A stretch of 64,000 bases of DNA from Tubiluchus corallicola (GCA_030141605.1 JAQGDQ010000533.1:64001-128000); one strand, 5' to 3'. Positions 1 through 11,447 are shown, counted from the first letter of the stretch. A program made the numbers and translations. Notes: generated by a model not told the origin, from the sequence alone.

Positions 1-526
1 ATTATAAATGGTGTAGATGCAAATAACATTAATTATTATTAAATTTTAAAGCTTTATAATGCTGTTCTCGAAATAATTATTATTTACAAAGCAAAAACAG
101 AATAGTACAAACAAGTTAAACTGTAAAAAACAAAAGTTGTCGGTTATATATTCCTTACGCATTCTAAATAATCATTAGCCATTTTCTGTCAATCAGTAAT
201 GATAATAATGATAATGATAAAGATAATCAGGGAATTTAATAAGTTTATTTATTGAATTTTACTGATAATTTCACTTGTTTGAGCTGTATGTTAAATTGTT
301 GCCTTAAGTATAAACATTATCTATGGTCACAGACTAGGCAAGGCATAGATCTATACAATAATAACAGAGAATTTAATACAATAAATTTCTTTTTTTGCGT
401 ACAAATTCGCTTCTTTGAGTATTTGTTAAAATTGGCAGCGATTGTGGCCTGAAGCATAAACAATATATCTATGATTACAGACCAGGCAAGACATAGGTCT
501 ATGCTATAATGGGCCTACACAATGTG
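1..526. repeat. AT-rich 3' flank with diverged two-copy tandem duplication
   Basis: No gene is visible. Two diverged copies of a block of about 135 bp lie side by side (roughly 226-355 and 361-505). Each runs from an 'agggaatttaata / agagaatttaata' start to a 'cagactaggcaaggcatagat / cagaccaggcaagacatagg' end. On the minus strand this is the region downstream of the CUB receptor stop. An AATAAA complement at about 244-250 is a possible polyadenylation signal, unproven. Confidence 0.5.
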
Positions 527-3500
527 TTAGTTATTATCAGATTCTACTACTGATGTTGCTGAAGACGGAATATCGGTTGAGCCTGGCAGCGACGTTGATG
601 TCGTTGATGGTTGCGATGTTCTACTGGTAGAGGATGGATTCAAGGAGCTTATTTCGTCATTGACGATGTCGTCAGCGGTTCCCTGTTGTACTGAACCGTT
701 CAATAAGTTTCTGGGACGCAATGCCTGCGGGACAGCGCTTACCGCATTCGCTCCGGCTACAAAAGTTCAAACAAGCAATGTTGAAATCTTAATAATTCCA
801 GCGACTTAAAGGACAAGAAAAGGGGTACCTCAAGTAGGTTTCAGAAAAATCGTCTTAAAAATTATAATTACTTTAAGGCAATTTTATACATATATCGTAC
901 TCGTGCTAAAATTAATCTTTGTTTGTTTTCATTTTAAATCTCCAACAATACTGTTCCGACTGCGCCATTACATGACGTCATATACGCACAACGCAAATCA
1001 GGGGAAGAAAAGGAAATGTTAGATTATGTCCCAAAAAACTTTCCAAGCAAAATTATATTACTTAGTTTAACACTTACCTGCTGGAAAACCATATGTAACT
1101 AGATAAGAAAATTATTAATTGTTTGAAATGTTTCACCAATTGATAAAATGTCACTGACTCACCCTCCAGGGTGCACCACTTACTAACCAAAAACGTATTT
1201 TTAATTTTATTGATAAGGTATAGTAATTTAAAATTTTACTCAGTTTGTGAACGTGTGCGCTACGAATGCTCTGATTATTTTTTCAATGTAAAACACAATT
1301 TTATCTAAACTTGTTTCAAATGAACTGTCGTCAAAATGGCTGCGTCTAACGGTCATCGCGGGAGTTGAAATTTACATGTTTTATACAGCGTGACTGCGGA
1401 TTGAAGTCTTGTATGTAAAAATACAGTGTGTAAGTGGTATAAAATTTCAAGACGAATTTTTTGAGCTTTATGTAAGTGGAGAGTTTTCTTGTGCTTTAAG
1501 TGGCATTACCTAACATCCGGAATGCGTATACTTTAAGTGTCGTTTATCTTGCATCCGGAATGCGTATGCGTTATGCGTTATCCACCTGAGGAACAGCTGC
1601 GCATAAAAAATGAATAGGAAACAGCTGCAGAAACGCATAACGCAGGTCTGATAAATCGATGCCTTGAAAAACAATATAAACCGATTTTATCTATTCCGCA
1701 TACGCATAACGTATGCGCATTCCGGATGTCCGGTAAACGCCACTTTACGCAAAAACGTTACAATTTTAAATTTGCTCAAAAATAGAACTACAATAATTTT
1801 ATTTTTATTGCAACAACTTGAGTGAATGAATGAAAAATAAGACAAGCAGATAAGCAGATAAAGGACATTTAAAACGCATTCTCTGATATGAATCTAAACT
1901 GCCTTGTGTTGATCTAATTTGTGAAGAATGTCCAGACCATAAGAGCGGGATTTAGTAGCAATAATTATTATGATTTATGGTCTAGACATTAGTGAAATAA
2001 AATAAAGCACCAAGTCATAGATCATTTAATATGTATTTGATTAATATAAATTAGCAGGTGAACAAACAATCCCACAACCAGACGAAATGTAATAAATTGT
2101 ATTCAATAAGTATTACCATTCGTAATTTTTGAATGCATGGGGCTATGTTTATCTAAAAATATTTCCCAGAAGAGTGCTTTATCATAAATAGACTGGTGTA
2201 GCTGACCAAATTAACCCTTGCTCAGATTAAACCCCTGTATAGTTTGGCCAAGGCTAGAGTTTCTCCCTGGAGATAAACCATCCTAGATGATATTATACCC
2301 GGAGTGTAAAATAGCCTAGGCCAGACTATTTCGGGTCCCTCCAGCCCAAAATATGCCCCTCTTGGTTGTTACTACTTTTATCACATTATGAACGGTCAAA
2401 TTACTTTACATTATGTTACAAATGCATGTGCTTTTACCTTTATGTGTGAACACTACTGAGAAGTGTGGTAGTAATCTTTGATCATTGTGGAGTCTAATAT
2501 TTTCACTGATTGTGGTTTTCCTAGTTGAAGTAATAAAAGTCTATCTGTTCAGAGTTGTGGTCTTATTTCAATAATTAAGTCTGTTAGCTTTCTCACTTAA
2601 CTTACCTGACAAACCTGAAACCCCAATAGAATGTTTATTAATTACGCTAATTCTTGTGTATATCACTAAACCCTGCTGATATCATGGGGGGGGGCTTATA
2701 ATCTGACCTGGGGGTAAGAATTAATTGGCCTAGACCATAATATACCAGGGTATAATCTAGCCTAAGTTGCTTTAGCACCTGGTATAGGGGTATGGACTGG
2801 GGGCGGGTATAAAGAGGCCTGTTACACCGGGGCAGAGTGCCTTTAAGTCAGGCACGGCAGTGTTTAACAGTAATATCTGAAAACTAAGGGTGCTGGACCC
2901 ATAGATACGAAATCATTACATAATCACGTATTGTTATCTATGCTTGCCTCCCATTTGCATAACGAACTCAGAAATAAGTGTAATTTTGTTATTAGACCTA
3001 CCTTTTTCGACTAGACCAGACTGCAGTGCCTTTTTAACTCTTTGAGAATTTCTCACTACCAAAGTAGCTTTCTTCCTGAACGGACTGCAATAAACAAAAA
3101 CAACAATGGACAACTATTAAAGTAGCCTAAAAAGAAGGAGGGGATAACATACCTATCAAATAATCAATCAAGTATTTAATTCTAAATCAACCACTTTGAT
3201 TTAGAGCAAAATAAGTTAGGTAATTCCGTTCAGTAAAAAATAAACTAAACTGTCTATAAAAATCTAGAGTAGTCTGCATTTGAAGGAACACTGGGCGCCA
3301 TCTTAAACTATAGCTCAAAACAATAACCTTTAAAACATTGAAAGGAACATATTGTTATTACACCAAAATTGAATTTATTCCCGACCGGTTTCGAACAAAC
3401 TGCTCATTGCCAAGGCATCTAAAACAAAGAAATTTACCAGAATTTAGAAACAACATCGAAATACAATTCAGCAGTTAGATAGCCAAACGATATATGATAT

Positions 3501-6500
3501 GACATCATGTATATTAATTTACCAATTTTCCTTGCAGATTACATATCTTCGTGGTATGAAACTATGCTACGCTTCACAAGCAAACAAACCAATATGTTAG
3601 TAGTAACAGAACTGTCAATATTTAGGGAGCCGCCATTTTGTTGCTGCATTCCACAAAATGGCAGCTCCCTAATAGTTTCGTACCAATGAAGCTATGTAAT
3701 CTGCAAGGAAAATTGGTAAATTAATATATACGATATTATATCATATATCTTTTGGCTATCTAACTACTGAATTGCATTTCGATGTTGTTTCTAAATTCTG
3801 CTAAATTTCTTTTTTTAGATGCCTTGACAATTAACAGTTTGTTTGCAACCGGTCGGCAGTAAATTCACTTTTGGTGTAATTACACTTATTTGTCAAATAT
3901 GGATAATTCAGTACGAACATATATTTTTTTTAAAAAAGTAACTTGCGCGAAATATCTATTACCGCAGCAACTTAATCTCACGTTCGCATGGCTAGTTCTA
4001 TGCTGTTACATGAATTTCGCCACTTACGTGCGGACTAGTTAGATGGGCACTAGCGCCTACGTCTCGGAAACGCGGTACACACAAAAAACTGTACTGTGTG
4101 TACGTCTCAATTCAGATATGTTGTTCAGTTGTGTTGTGGTGCACAGAAATCGACAGCTTATGCTATACTTGAAATTTATATTTTAAACATAAAAATCGCT
4201 GAGTTTTTGTATATCACACTGAATATCTTACAGTAGCAGTGTACTTCAATTTTTGCTTTCGCAAACACATGTAACACGCTCATGGAATGTTTGTGCTGTT
4301 TAAAATTACGTTAGTTTGTGATGTCATCAATAGTGGGGTTCGCACGCCGTTAATTAAATGTTTAATCTATTATTTAATTATCAGAAACGCTTTGGCATTA
4401 TTACAGGTATTAAAATGTATACTTTTTACAGTACTGCAAAATGAGATAGGATGTGAAAAATCGTCCTGTTTTCCTTTAATTCAATGCCTCTACTGACATC
4501 TACTTTTCAGAAGCAAGCTCACCTCTCATCGAGTGACAACTTGGATTTAAAATGTCCGTATAAAAGCAAAAACGTTGTAAAAAATATGAAGACACCAAGT
4601 GCACAAAACACAGCTGCAGCTGATACTACTGAAGACAACATGTCTTCTTCATAGGAATCTATAAGAGAAAACAAAAATATTAGTTTTTGCGTCTCTATTA
4701 CGTTGGAGAAACACAGGTGCAAGTTTTGTCTGGATATGTGTCACTTTAGACTGACGATTTTTTAAAAATATTTTCAACTTAAAATTTAACCCCATGGTCT
4801 GCTGCAGTTGGTGTTATACTTAAATATTTTCGCCTGTCATTCTGTTTCTCGTAATGCGTATGCCTATATTATAATACTCCAAGTCAAATTCTATTAGAAC
4901 ACCAAACTCATGGGCGTATGGGACCCTGGGTGAAATTTCACAAGGGGTGGGCAGAAAGAATTTGTCTTGAAGAAGTTTTCCGAGTGACTTCCAAATAAGT
5001 GCAAACAATGGGTCACATCTTTATACAGGACAGAGAAGACAAAAGTGTCTGAAACACAAACTATTAAAGCTATAGACCCATATGTTTATACTTATTTATA
5101 GGCTCTACATACTTGTACTCAAGACAGCATGTAATAAGCATGTAATAAGCATCCACCAATGGTGTCTTGTCAAAAATCAGTTGCAGCTAATGTGAACATT
5201 GTCATTGTTTTCTTATTTTATGTTTTCCTTTCACTTCTTCTTCCCTTCTGTTTTCTTTCTACTAACTGCAACATAGCTCTTATTTATTCTCTTCTTTTCT
5301 CTGATCTTCCTTCTTCATTATTTATTTCACTTTTCATGGTGGCTTAACAAGCTCCTCTTTTTAGCTACCGTGCGGGAAACTTCAACACCTTAATATAGTA
5401 TTTCTATGGAGTCAGAAATTATTTTTTTGTTGTTTTCAACTATACAAGAAGTTGTACATGTATATTTGTATTGTTGTAGTTTGCTGGTGAAATAAACTGA
5501 ATTTGAATTTGACAAATTTGAATTTGAATAATTGCAATAGTAAAAGTTTATAAATGGAAGACATCTAAATTATAATAACTTATAAAGTCCAAAGGTTTGT
5601 GCTTTCACTGAGCAAACGTGGAAATGCTTTCAGATATGATTTTGTTAACGTTTCAGAAATTCAAAGGAAATAATGGTGACGGTCCATGTTTTCCTTTTAC
5701 AGACATGTCTATAAGTTTGTCTGTAAATTAATTCATGAACATGTACGTAAAAAGTGTGTAAAAGACATGTGATTGATTGAACTAAATTTGATAGCAGGTA
5801 CTACCATGAACTTTAAACTTATTAAAACCTAACAACAATTCACTGCGCAAGAAACACTTTAATTGCAATGAGTAAAAAGAGGTGGTACAGTACGTAACCA
5901 ACTTTTAACTATCGAAATTTTAAATTTTGAAGTTTTAAAGTAAGATGAACTGCCCTTGAAAAACAAGATTTTGCCCTAAAATGTTCCATTCAAAACTGCT
6001 GCTTCCAGACCTCCTGCCTCGGACGCCTATTCATATACTCTCAATTGGACATACATCTCATTCCTAGTAACTTAAAGGAAAATCTGACGATTGTTTAAAC
6101 TCAATTTCATCTTAATTTACTGTCCAAAATATACATTTTCTTGCCTATAAAAGTTAACAATTGCTTCTTATATTTGAATAATTAGCTGAGAAAGTTAATT
6201 AACGGTAACCGAACACAGCTATTGCTTACGTCAGAAACTAACCATCGTTTGTGCAATGGCAGGCATCTTTCCTTGCGCGTCAAGCGGTTTGTGTAAGTGT
6301 TACAGTACTGCTTAAACGCGTGATGTCACGAAAATGGGGTATACGTCATATGACGTCAGAAACTAACACTGCAGTTCATGATCATGCTTATCACGGTACC
6401 GTTTAGTATTTGTCGGTCACGCGCATGTGACAAAAAGCCGCCGTTACCAATCTTAGTAGGTTCATTAAGCCGCGCGTAGCTTTGAAAGTTTAACGAAATT

Positions 6501-9500
6501 TGAGCATCCGAGGTAACTATTATTCAACCTAAGCTTTGATTTACAAAAAGCTACTGTAGTTTTCAATATTTTAGAGCATTCTTTATTCTGAACTAATGTC
6601 TACACAATCGTCCGGTTTTCCTTTAACAGAATGAAAAGTATAATAGTTCAATGTTATGATTGTATCGGGGTTTCCTCTTGCCTTTGCGTTATAAGATGCT
6701 GTTTTGTTTTGAACAATGTCTTCCATTCAGAAATGTGGTCCATTTAGGCCTTGCGACCAACTATGACCTAACTAATTTCGACCACAGTGGTTTAGTGACA
6801 TGAAAGAGACTAGGTATTACCTTTGTTGGTTGCAAATCCTACAAAATCGTCTCCTAGACTGAAATCTGGAAATACCATGACAACCAAACTGGCGTCTGGT
6901 GGAGTAGTGTGGTTCGTCAGAAAACTGGAATTAAAGCCAACCTGGGTGTAACCTGGGCGATAGAAAAAGACTTCATTAACTCTGATATATACAGGGTGTC
7001 TGAAAAGTCACAAGACACTATGATTTCTAAATTTCGTTTTCGTTTTCGTCCACTCTCAGCAAGCTCTTACATGAATCAAAGAGTACCATAGGGACCACAC
7101 TACTCTCTCTCATTCTTTTAGTCAAACTGTATGAAAATCTGGAAAGAGCTACTGCATCAGTCGACTTTGCTGTTCTCACTATCTTCTTCTGAGACATCTA
7201 GAGCTTCAAAGACCAATTTAATGGCAAGTCGGCATTTTGCATTGAGAAAGTCTCTCACAGCTCATGAGTGGCGAGAAAGAGTCGGATCTTACTATCGCAT
7301 AGTTTTTCCACATGGTCCGACTCTTTCCCGCCAGTCATGGGCTGTGAGAGACTTTCTCAATGCAAAATGCCCGACTTGCCATTAAATTGGTCTCTGAAGC
7401 TCTAGATGTCTCAGAAGAAGGTAGTGAGAACAGCAAAGTCGACTAATGCAGTAGCTCTTTCCAGATTTTCATACAGTTTGACTAAAACAATTGCCCAAGG
7501 TCTTAAAGCACAAGAAAACCCTCCACTTACATAAAGCTAAAAAATTCGTCTGGAAATTTTATAACGCTTGCGTACTGCCTTTTTGCATACAGGGCCTGCG
7601 TCAGCAGTAATGCTGTGTAAAACTGGTAAATTTAAACTCCCGCAATAACCGTTAGGCGCAGCCATTTTGACAATACGTCGTTTGATACAAGTCTAGATAA
7701 CACTGAGTAAAATTTGAAAAAATAATCAGAGCATTCGTAGCGCACACGTCACTAACTAAATAAAATTTTAAATTACAGTATCTTGTCAATCAGATTAAAA
7801 ATACGGTTTTGTTAAAAAGTAGTGCACCCTGGAGGTGAATCAACGACATTTTACCAATTGGCATGAACATTTTAAATTATTATTTCTAGTTACACAAGTC
7901 TTTCCAGCAGGTAAGCGAAATGCTAAGTAACATAACTTTGCTTGGAAAGTTTCTAGGAACATAATTTAACATTTCCCGTTCTTCCCCGAATTTACGTTTG
8001 CGTACATGACGTCATGTAATGGCGCCGTCGGAACAGTATTGGTGGAGATTTAAAATGAAAACAAACAAAAATTTCTTTCAACGCGAGTACGATATATGCA
8101 TAAAATTACTGTAAAGTAATATAATTTTTTAAGACGATTTTCTGAAACCTACTTCAGGTACACCTTTTCTTGTCCGTTAAAGCATTTGTGCCAATTTTCA
8201 AACATTTCGTTTTGTTTTCCAAAAATTTAGAAAATGTAACGTGTATAGTGACTTATGAGACGTCCTGTACATTGCGTGGTTCATGGTTATGGTATTGGTC
8301 TATTAGAAAGCCACTTTCACACTTAGCACGTTCACATGTGTCCACACAACATTCCTATACAGAGCAAGCTAATAAGGACCTACAGACAACAGTTAACCTG
8401 ATAATGTAGGCTGTAGGTCGCGTACTTCAAGTGATTTCAATTAGATCATTGTCATTATTACACGGGTGAACACAGTAGTAGTATGCTCAACTTATTTCTA
8501 CGCCACATCTCTTACTGAATTTACGGTTCCAAAAGCAATCTAGGGCAGACCATTTCAAGTATTTATCAGAGGTTACATTTAGGATGGAAGTTGTCGCCGA
8601 AACGTTATGAACTTGACAACGAAAACTTGCTACGTAGCGAAAGTTATTTTTGAAAGCGAACGTTTACCCAGATATGTAGCCACATACGAACGAGACATAC
8701 TACTCCTATTTTTCGTATCGGTCTACTCACGTCTATTGCTGACGAAGGTGACGTTTAGAACGTTTGACCTTGAAACGATTGGACCAATGGGCATTCTTTG
8801 GTTATAGGGCATGAGTTGAGCCCCGCACAGTCGATATGGCGGCTCCAGGTTTTTGGCACCTTGAAATTCAATGTAGTCATTTCCTGTGCATTCTTGTACT
8901 ACATTTGGGTTAGTTAGAGGGCCCTGAAAGAAAGAAATTTAGCGAGGTTATGTAAAATTTAAGCTTTAACGAGCATAAAATTGGAACACCGCACACACTT
9001 GGTATACTGGAACCGGAAACCGCATTAGCTGTTTCACATTCGATTTACATTTTTGTTTTGGTAGAATAAGGAAAAAACTTAAAAGTTTGGTTTACTGTAT
9101 TGTGTAAATACAGATTTACTGTATTTTTATTAACAATAATTTAAAGACCATGACAAACCTACCTGAATACGCAGGTAATGCAGCGTCAGTGTTACGTAAT
9201 GTTCCTCATGGGCAACAATACTTATATTGCAGTTAAGATTGTTGGCGTAGTTGCTGATGGGAAAACCAGGCGAGTGCAGCAAGCCTCTCTCATCGTACAC
9301 AACTGTTTGTTGACCACAGACGTCATAAGAGACCATAGAGCTAGATTCGGAATTCATGCTCCTGCTGCTGTCTTTGGAGGCCGTTTCCTGAAGGAATCAT
9401 AATTTGTAGCTTTTTTAGGTGTATGTGTCAAGAAAAGGAAAGTGACTTTGAGCTTCCGTAGTTACCGGGAATTCATGCCTGGCATCACGCCGCGCGTGCT

Positions 9501-9535
9501 CAAAGAGAGAAAGGGGGAGAGGAGAGAGAGGAGAC

Positions 9536-9622
<87 letters not shown>

Positions 9623-10186
9623 TGAGAACGAGAGAGAGAGGGGGGGGGAAGAGAGAGCGAGAGAGAGAGAGAGAGAGAGAGGGTGAGAGTGGAAGTACGA
9701 GCTTGTCTGTGTAGAAGTAAAATATAGTGCTTCAATGGCGAAGCGAAATTTTCTAAAAGGACTGAATTCAAGTCATCGGCTTAACACTTCCGCTAGCTTA
9801 AAGGAAAACCGGATGATTGTGTAAACATTAGTTCAGAATAAAGAATGCTCTAAAATATTGAAAACTGACTTTTTTAAATCAAAGCTTAGATTAAGTAATA
9901 ATTAGCGTTGCGGGAGATTTAAAATGAAAACAAACAAAAATTCCTTTCAAAGCAAGTACGATATATGTATAAGATGCTGTAAAGTAATATAATTTTTTTC
10001 AAACCTACTTTAGGTATCCCGTTTCTTGTCCTTTAATTCTACAAAGTAAGTATAAACTTCTCTAGATTCATTAGGCACAGAAATTTGGTATTTAGATTTG
10101 CATTGCATACTTACGCCACAAACTGAAGAAGACCAAATCCATATCCATGTTATCCCTAATAAATAACGCGATATATCCGTGTTCAT
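527..10186 (-). CDS. CUB-domain single-pass receptor-like protein, 7 exons, complete
   Basis: Assembled on the minus strand from exons 10115-10186, 9163-9387, 8731-8923, 6821-6952, 4523-4658, 3002-3084 and 527-756. All introns are GT-AG, all phases agree, and the coding length is 1071 nt (356 residues). Exon 1 encodes an N-terminal hydrophobic signal peptide (1-24) and ends at a GTAAGT donor. Residues about 48-170 form a CUB domain: cysteines 48, 77, 111 and 132, an SPGFP motif at 63-67, a DYIEF calcium-site-like motif at 115-119, RLCG at 130-133 and a late GF at 169-170. NIS, NVT, NSS and NHT sequons suggest N-glycosylation. A helix of about 25 residues (216-240) spans the membrane, followed by a basic juxtamembrane stretch and a Ser/Thr-rich tail of about 100 residues without a recognisable kinase or adaptor domain. 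CUB domains bind proteins or sugars outside cells; the ligand here is unknown. The ATG at 10186 has G at -3. The family is inferred from the domain only. Confidence 0.85.
806..1499 (+). mobile_element. TTAA-ended MITE, family 1, near full length
   Basis: About 690 bp, starting TTAAAGGACAAGAAAAGGGG and ending TTTTCTTGTGCTTTAA, so the termini are inverted (AGGACAAGAAAA versus AGCACAAGAAAA) inside TTAA. It lies in the last intron of the CUB receptor gene. A copy of similar length lies reversed at 7503-8180. No transposase is encoded. Confidence 0.8.
1497..1745. mobile_element. Small palindromic element with CATCCGGAATGCG inverted ends
   Basis: The left part reads CATCCGGAATGCGTATGCGTTATGCG in sections, and the right part is its reverse complement ending GCATTCCGGATGTCC...CGCCACTTTA. 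The left terminus is itself duplicated (about 1500-1530 and 1534-1575). The element abuts the end of the family 1 MITE. It has no coding capacity. Confidence 0.65.
1746..3001. other. Intron 6 remainder, possible TE at 2190-2870
   Basis: No exon is seen here. The stretch 2190-2870 has clustered GC-richer text with repeated 'accaggggtataa/ctagcctaggcc'-like pieces on both strands and a G8 run at 2686, and looks like a decayed transposon. I could not define its ends. Confidence 0.3.
3282..4484 (+). mobile_element. TTAA-ended MITE family 3, interrupted by a foldback element
   Basis: The segments 3282-3370 and 3870-4484 together match the uninterrupted copy at 58288-58851 (shared 'cttaaactatagctcaa', 'gagtttttgtatatcac', 'cctgttttcctttaa'). 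The right end is intact (CCTGTTTTCCTTTAA); the left end is decayed. It lies in intron 5 of the CUB receptor gene. Confidence 0.65.
3375..3868. mobile_element. Foldback element, about 490 bp, nested in MITE family 3
   Basis: Almost the whole element is a palindrome. The left arm begins TTCCCGACCGGTTTCG and continues through 'gttagatagccaaacgatat' and 'tttccttgcagattacat'; the right arm is its reverse complement ending CAACCGGTCGGCAGTAAA. The centre (about 3627-3672) is a smaller palindrome around CCATTTTGTTGCTGC...CAAAATGGCAG. The transcript could form a hairpin of about 240 bp. Confidence 0.75.
6071..6626 (+). mobile_element. TTAA-ended MITE, family 2
   Basis: About 555 bp, beginning CTTAAAGGAAAATCTGACGA and ending TCGTCCGGTTTTCCTTTAA, so the ends are inverted and flanked by TTAA. 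A second full copy lies at 41600-42155. It sits in intron 4 of the CUB receptor gene. No open frame of note. Confidence 0.8.
7116..7497. mobile_element. Foldback element with about 170-bp arms
   Basis: Left arm 7116-7286 and right arm 7316-7497 are near-perfect reverse complements (TTTTAGTCAAACTGTATG at the left edge, CATACAGTTTGACTAAAA at the right), separated by a spacer of about 29 bp. It lies in intron 3 of the CUB receptor gene. The open frame across it (7131-7385) results from the palindrome and is not a gene. Confidence 0.85.
7503..8180 (-). mobile_element. TTAA-ended MITE, family 1, near full length, reversed
   Basis: Reverse-orientation copy of 806-1499 with the same ends (CTTAAAGCACAAGAAAACCC at the left; TTTTCTTGTCCGTTAAAG at the right). 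It begins six bases after the foldback element ends. Confidence 0.8.
9509..9683. repeat. (GA)n polypurine microsatellite
   Basis: About 175 bp of nearly pure (GA)n with short G interruptions. It lies in intron 1 of the CUB receptor gene. Open frames on either strand here are repeat artefacts (Arg/Glu or Ser/Leu runs). Confidence 0.9.
9797..10037 (-). mobile_element. Chimeric MITE: family 2 end joined to family 1 end
   Basis: The left 110 bp match the right end of family 2 in reverse (CTTAAAGGAAAACCGGATGA...TTCAGAATAAAGAATGCTC). The right 130 bp match the start of family 1 in reverse (...TTTCTTGTCCTTTAAT). The join is near 9905-9916. It lies in intron 1 of the CUB receptor gene. Confidence 0.7.
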
Positions 10187-10288
10187 GGCTTCAGTGTCAG
10201 TACACAAATCTCTGACAGTTCTCGACCGTTTCTTTCTCTTTGAGAACTTTGTAAGCTAAAGTATTGACAGTTTGTTCGTTTTGCAGTT

Positions 10289-10294
10289 TTTATT
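10289..10294 (-). terminator. Candidate polyadenylation signal AATAAA of the upstream membrane-protein gene
   Basis: Read on the minus strand, AATAAA lies 80 nt after the stop codon at 10374 and about 100 nt before the CUB receptor ATG at 10186. Position fits; usage is not demonstrated. Confidence 0.45.
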
Positions 10295-10373
10295 TTTTAT
10301 GCATCAAAGAATAAACGCTAAAAAATTATTTGTTGGCAACGAAATTTATGATTATTATATCTATGGTCCAAGT

Positions 10374-10779
10374 TCACAGTTCATCTTCTTCTTCTTCACA
10401 ACGACTTCGCCTTCTGCGACTGAGCAAACTGAGTTGTTCATCTGATTTGCCAAAGTCTTGAATCAGTTCATTAACACCTGTGTTGACTGCAGCTTCAGCA
10501 TCATTCTGCAGCAGACGAAGGTAAACGTCATCATTGGCCAAGCTACACGAGTGGTTTTCTCTGCAAAGGAAAAAAGTGCAGTACAAACTCATCTGTGTAA
10601 CAATTACGTGTTAAGTTGCAGCTGTTTGGTCAAAATATTGAGTTATTTAACCACCTTAAGTCACCATTAGATGGTCAAAATATTGAGCTATCTAACCACC
10701 TTAACCCGCCGCTAGGTGGCCACAATATTAAGTTACCTGTCAATAAATCAGCGGATAACAAACTGCGGGTAACAAACTA

Positions 10780-10829
<50 letters not shown>

Positions 10830-11162
10830 TTTGATGAGTTCAGCAACACTACAGCCCGTAAGAAAAAACAGGCAAAACAGGTCATGTGACTATACCTAAA
10901 TTTGGCTTCTGACATCTGATTGGCTGTAATGAATGACAAATTTAAACAAGGTTGAAACTAAAAAGATGTCACAAACGTTATCTAGGTGCCGCCAGCACGT
11001 ACAATTGTATTTTTTACCTTTGACGATGCAGCTTTTCTTGCCTAAATGCTCGAACGCAAACACAAATCAACAAGGCTAAGAGAATGAAGACCGGGATGCA
11101 GACGAAGATAGGTACAAGTTCCTTCACCCACTTCAGTTCAGCGTCACTGACTTCAGCCACAA
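10374..11162 (-). CDS. Single-pass membrane protein, last two exons only
   Basis: Exons 11018-11162 and 10374-10560 on the minus strand join in frame across a GT-AG intron. The first encodes a short acidic juxtamembrane segment and a hydrophobic helix beginning WVKELVPIFVCIPVF, then a basic stop-transfer (RAFRQEKLHRQR). The second gives a 62-residue cytoplasmic tail with an RRRRSR cluster and an acidic end (EEEEDEL, stop). The membrane exon enters in phase 1 and leaves in phase 2 after an arginine/serine codon, exactly as in the CUB receptor gene just downstream. This suggests tandem paralogues, although the tail sequences do not resemble each other. The ectodomain exons should lie at higher coordinates but were not found in 11163-21374; they may be diverged or lost, or this may be a gene remnant. 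Confidence 0.6.
10780..10826. repeat. (TA)n microsatellite
   Basis: About 23 uninterrupted TA units in the 457-bp intron between the two exons of the upstream membrane-protein gene. Confidence 0.95.
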
Positions 11163-11447
11163 CTATCATAAAGAAAAAATAATCACTAGGTACACTCAGT
11201 TAATAACACGTAGTGTAGTGGGGCCCCTAGGCACAACAGCTAGGGTCTCTGGGGGAGGGTGGGGGGGGGGATAATTGCATCTGTATTTTGACACTATTTG
11301 AGGCCAATTTTGGAAATAAAAACGATGAATTCTGTTGTTTAAATTGGTTAAAATTACAAGGTGCCGTGTACCTGCGCTCATAAAACTATAAGTTATTCCG
11401 ACGAAGTGACGGAGTACAGCATTGTTGAATAATTAATTAATTATCAG

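Noticed and set aside
7131-7385. 84-codon plus frame
   Set aside because: It lies wholly inside a palindromic foldback element.
8280-8410. Cys-rich minus-strand stretch (ECCVDTCERAKCESGF) as an extra CUB receptor exon
   Set aside because: A GF motif and an acceptor-like TATAG are present, but the phase does not fit the neighbouring exons, no donor is convincing, and 6821-6952 completes the domain in phase.
9415-9771. 118-codon minus frame and 90-codon plus frame
   Set aside because: Both are translations of a (GA)n microsatellite (Ser/Leu or Arg/Glu runs) inside an intron.
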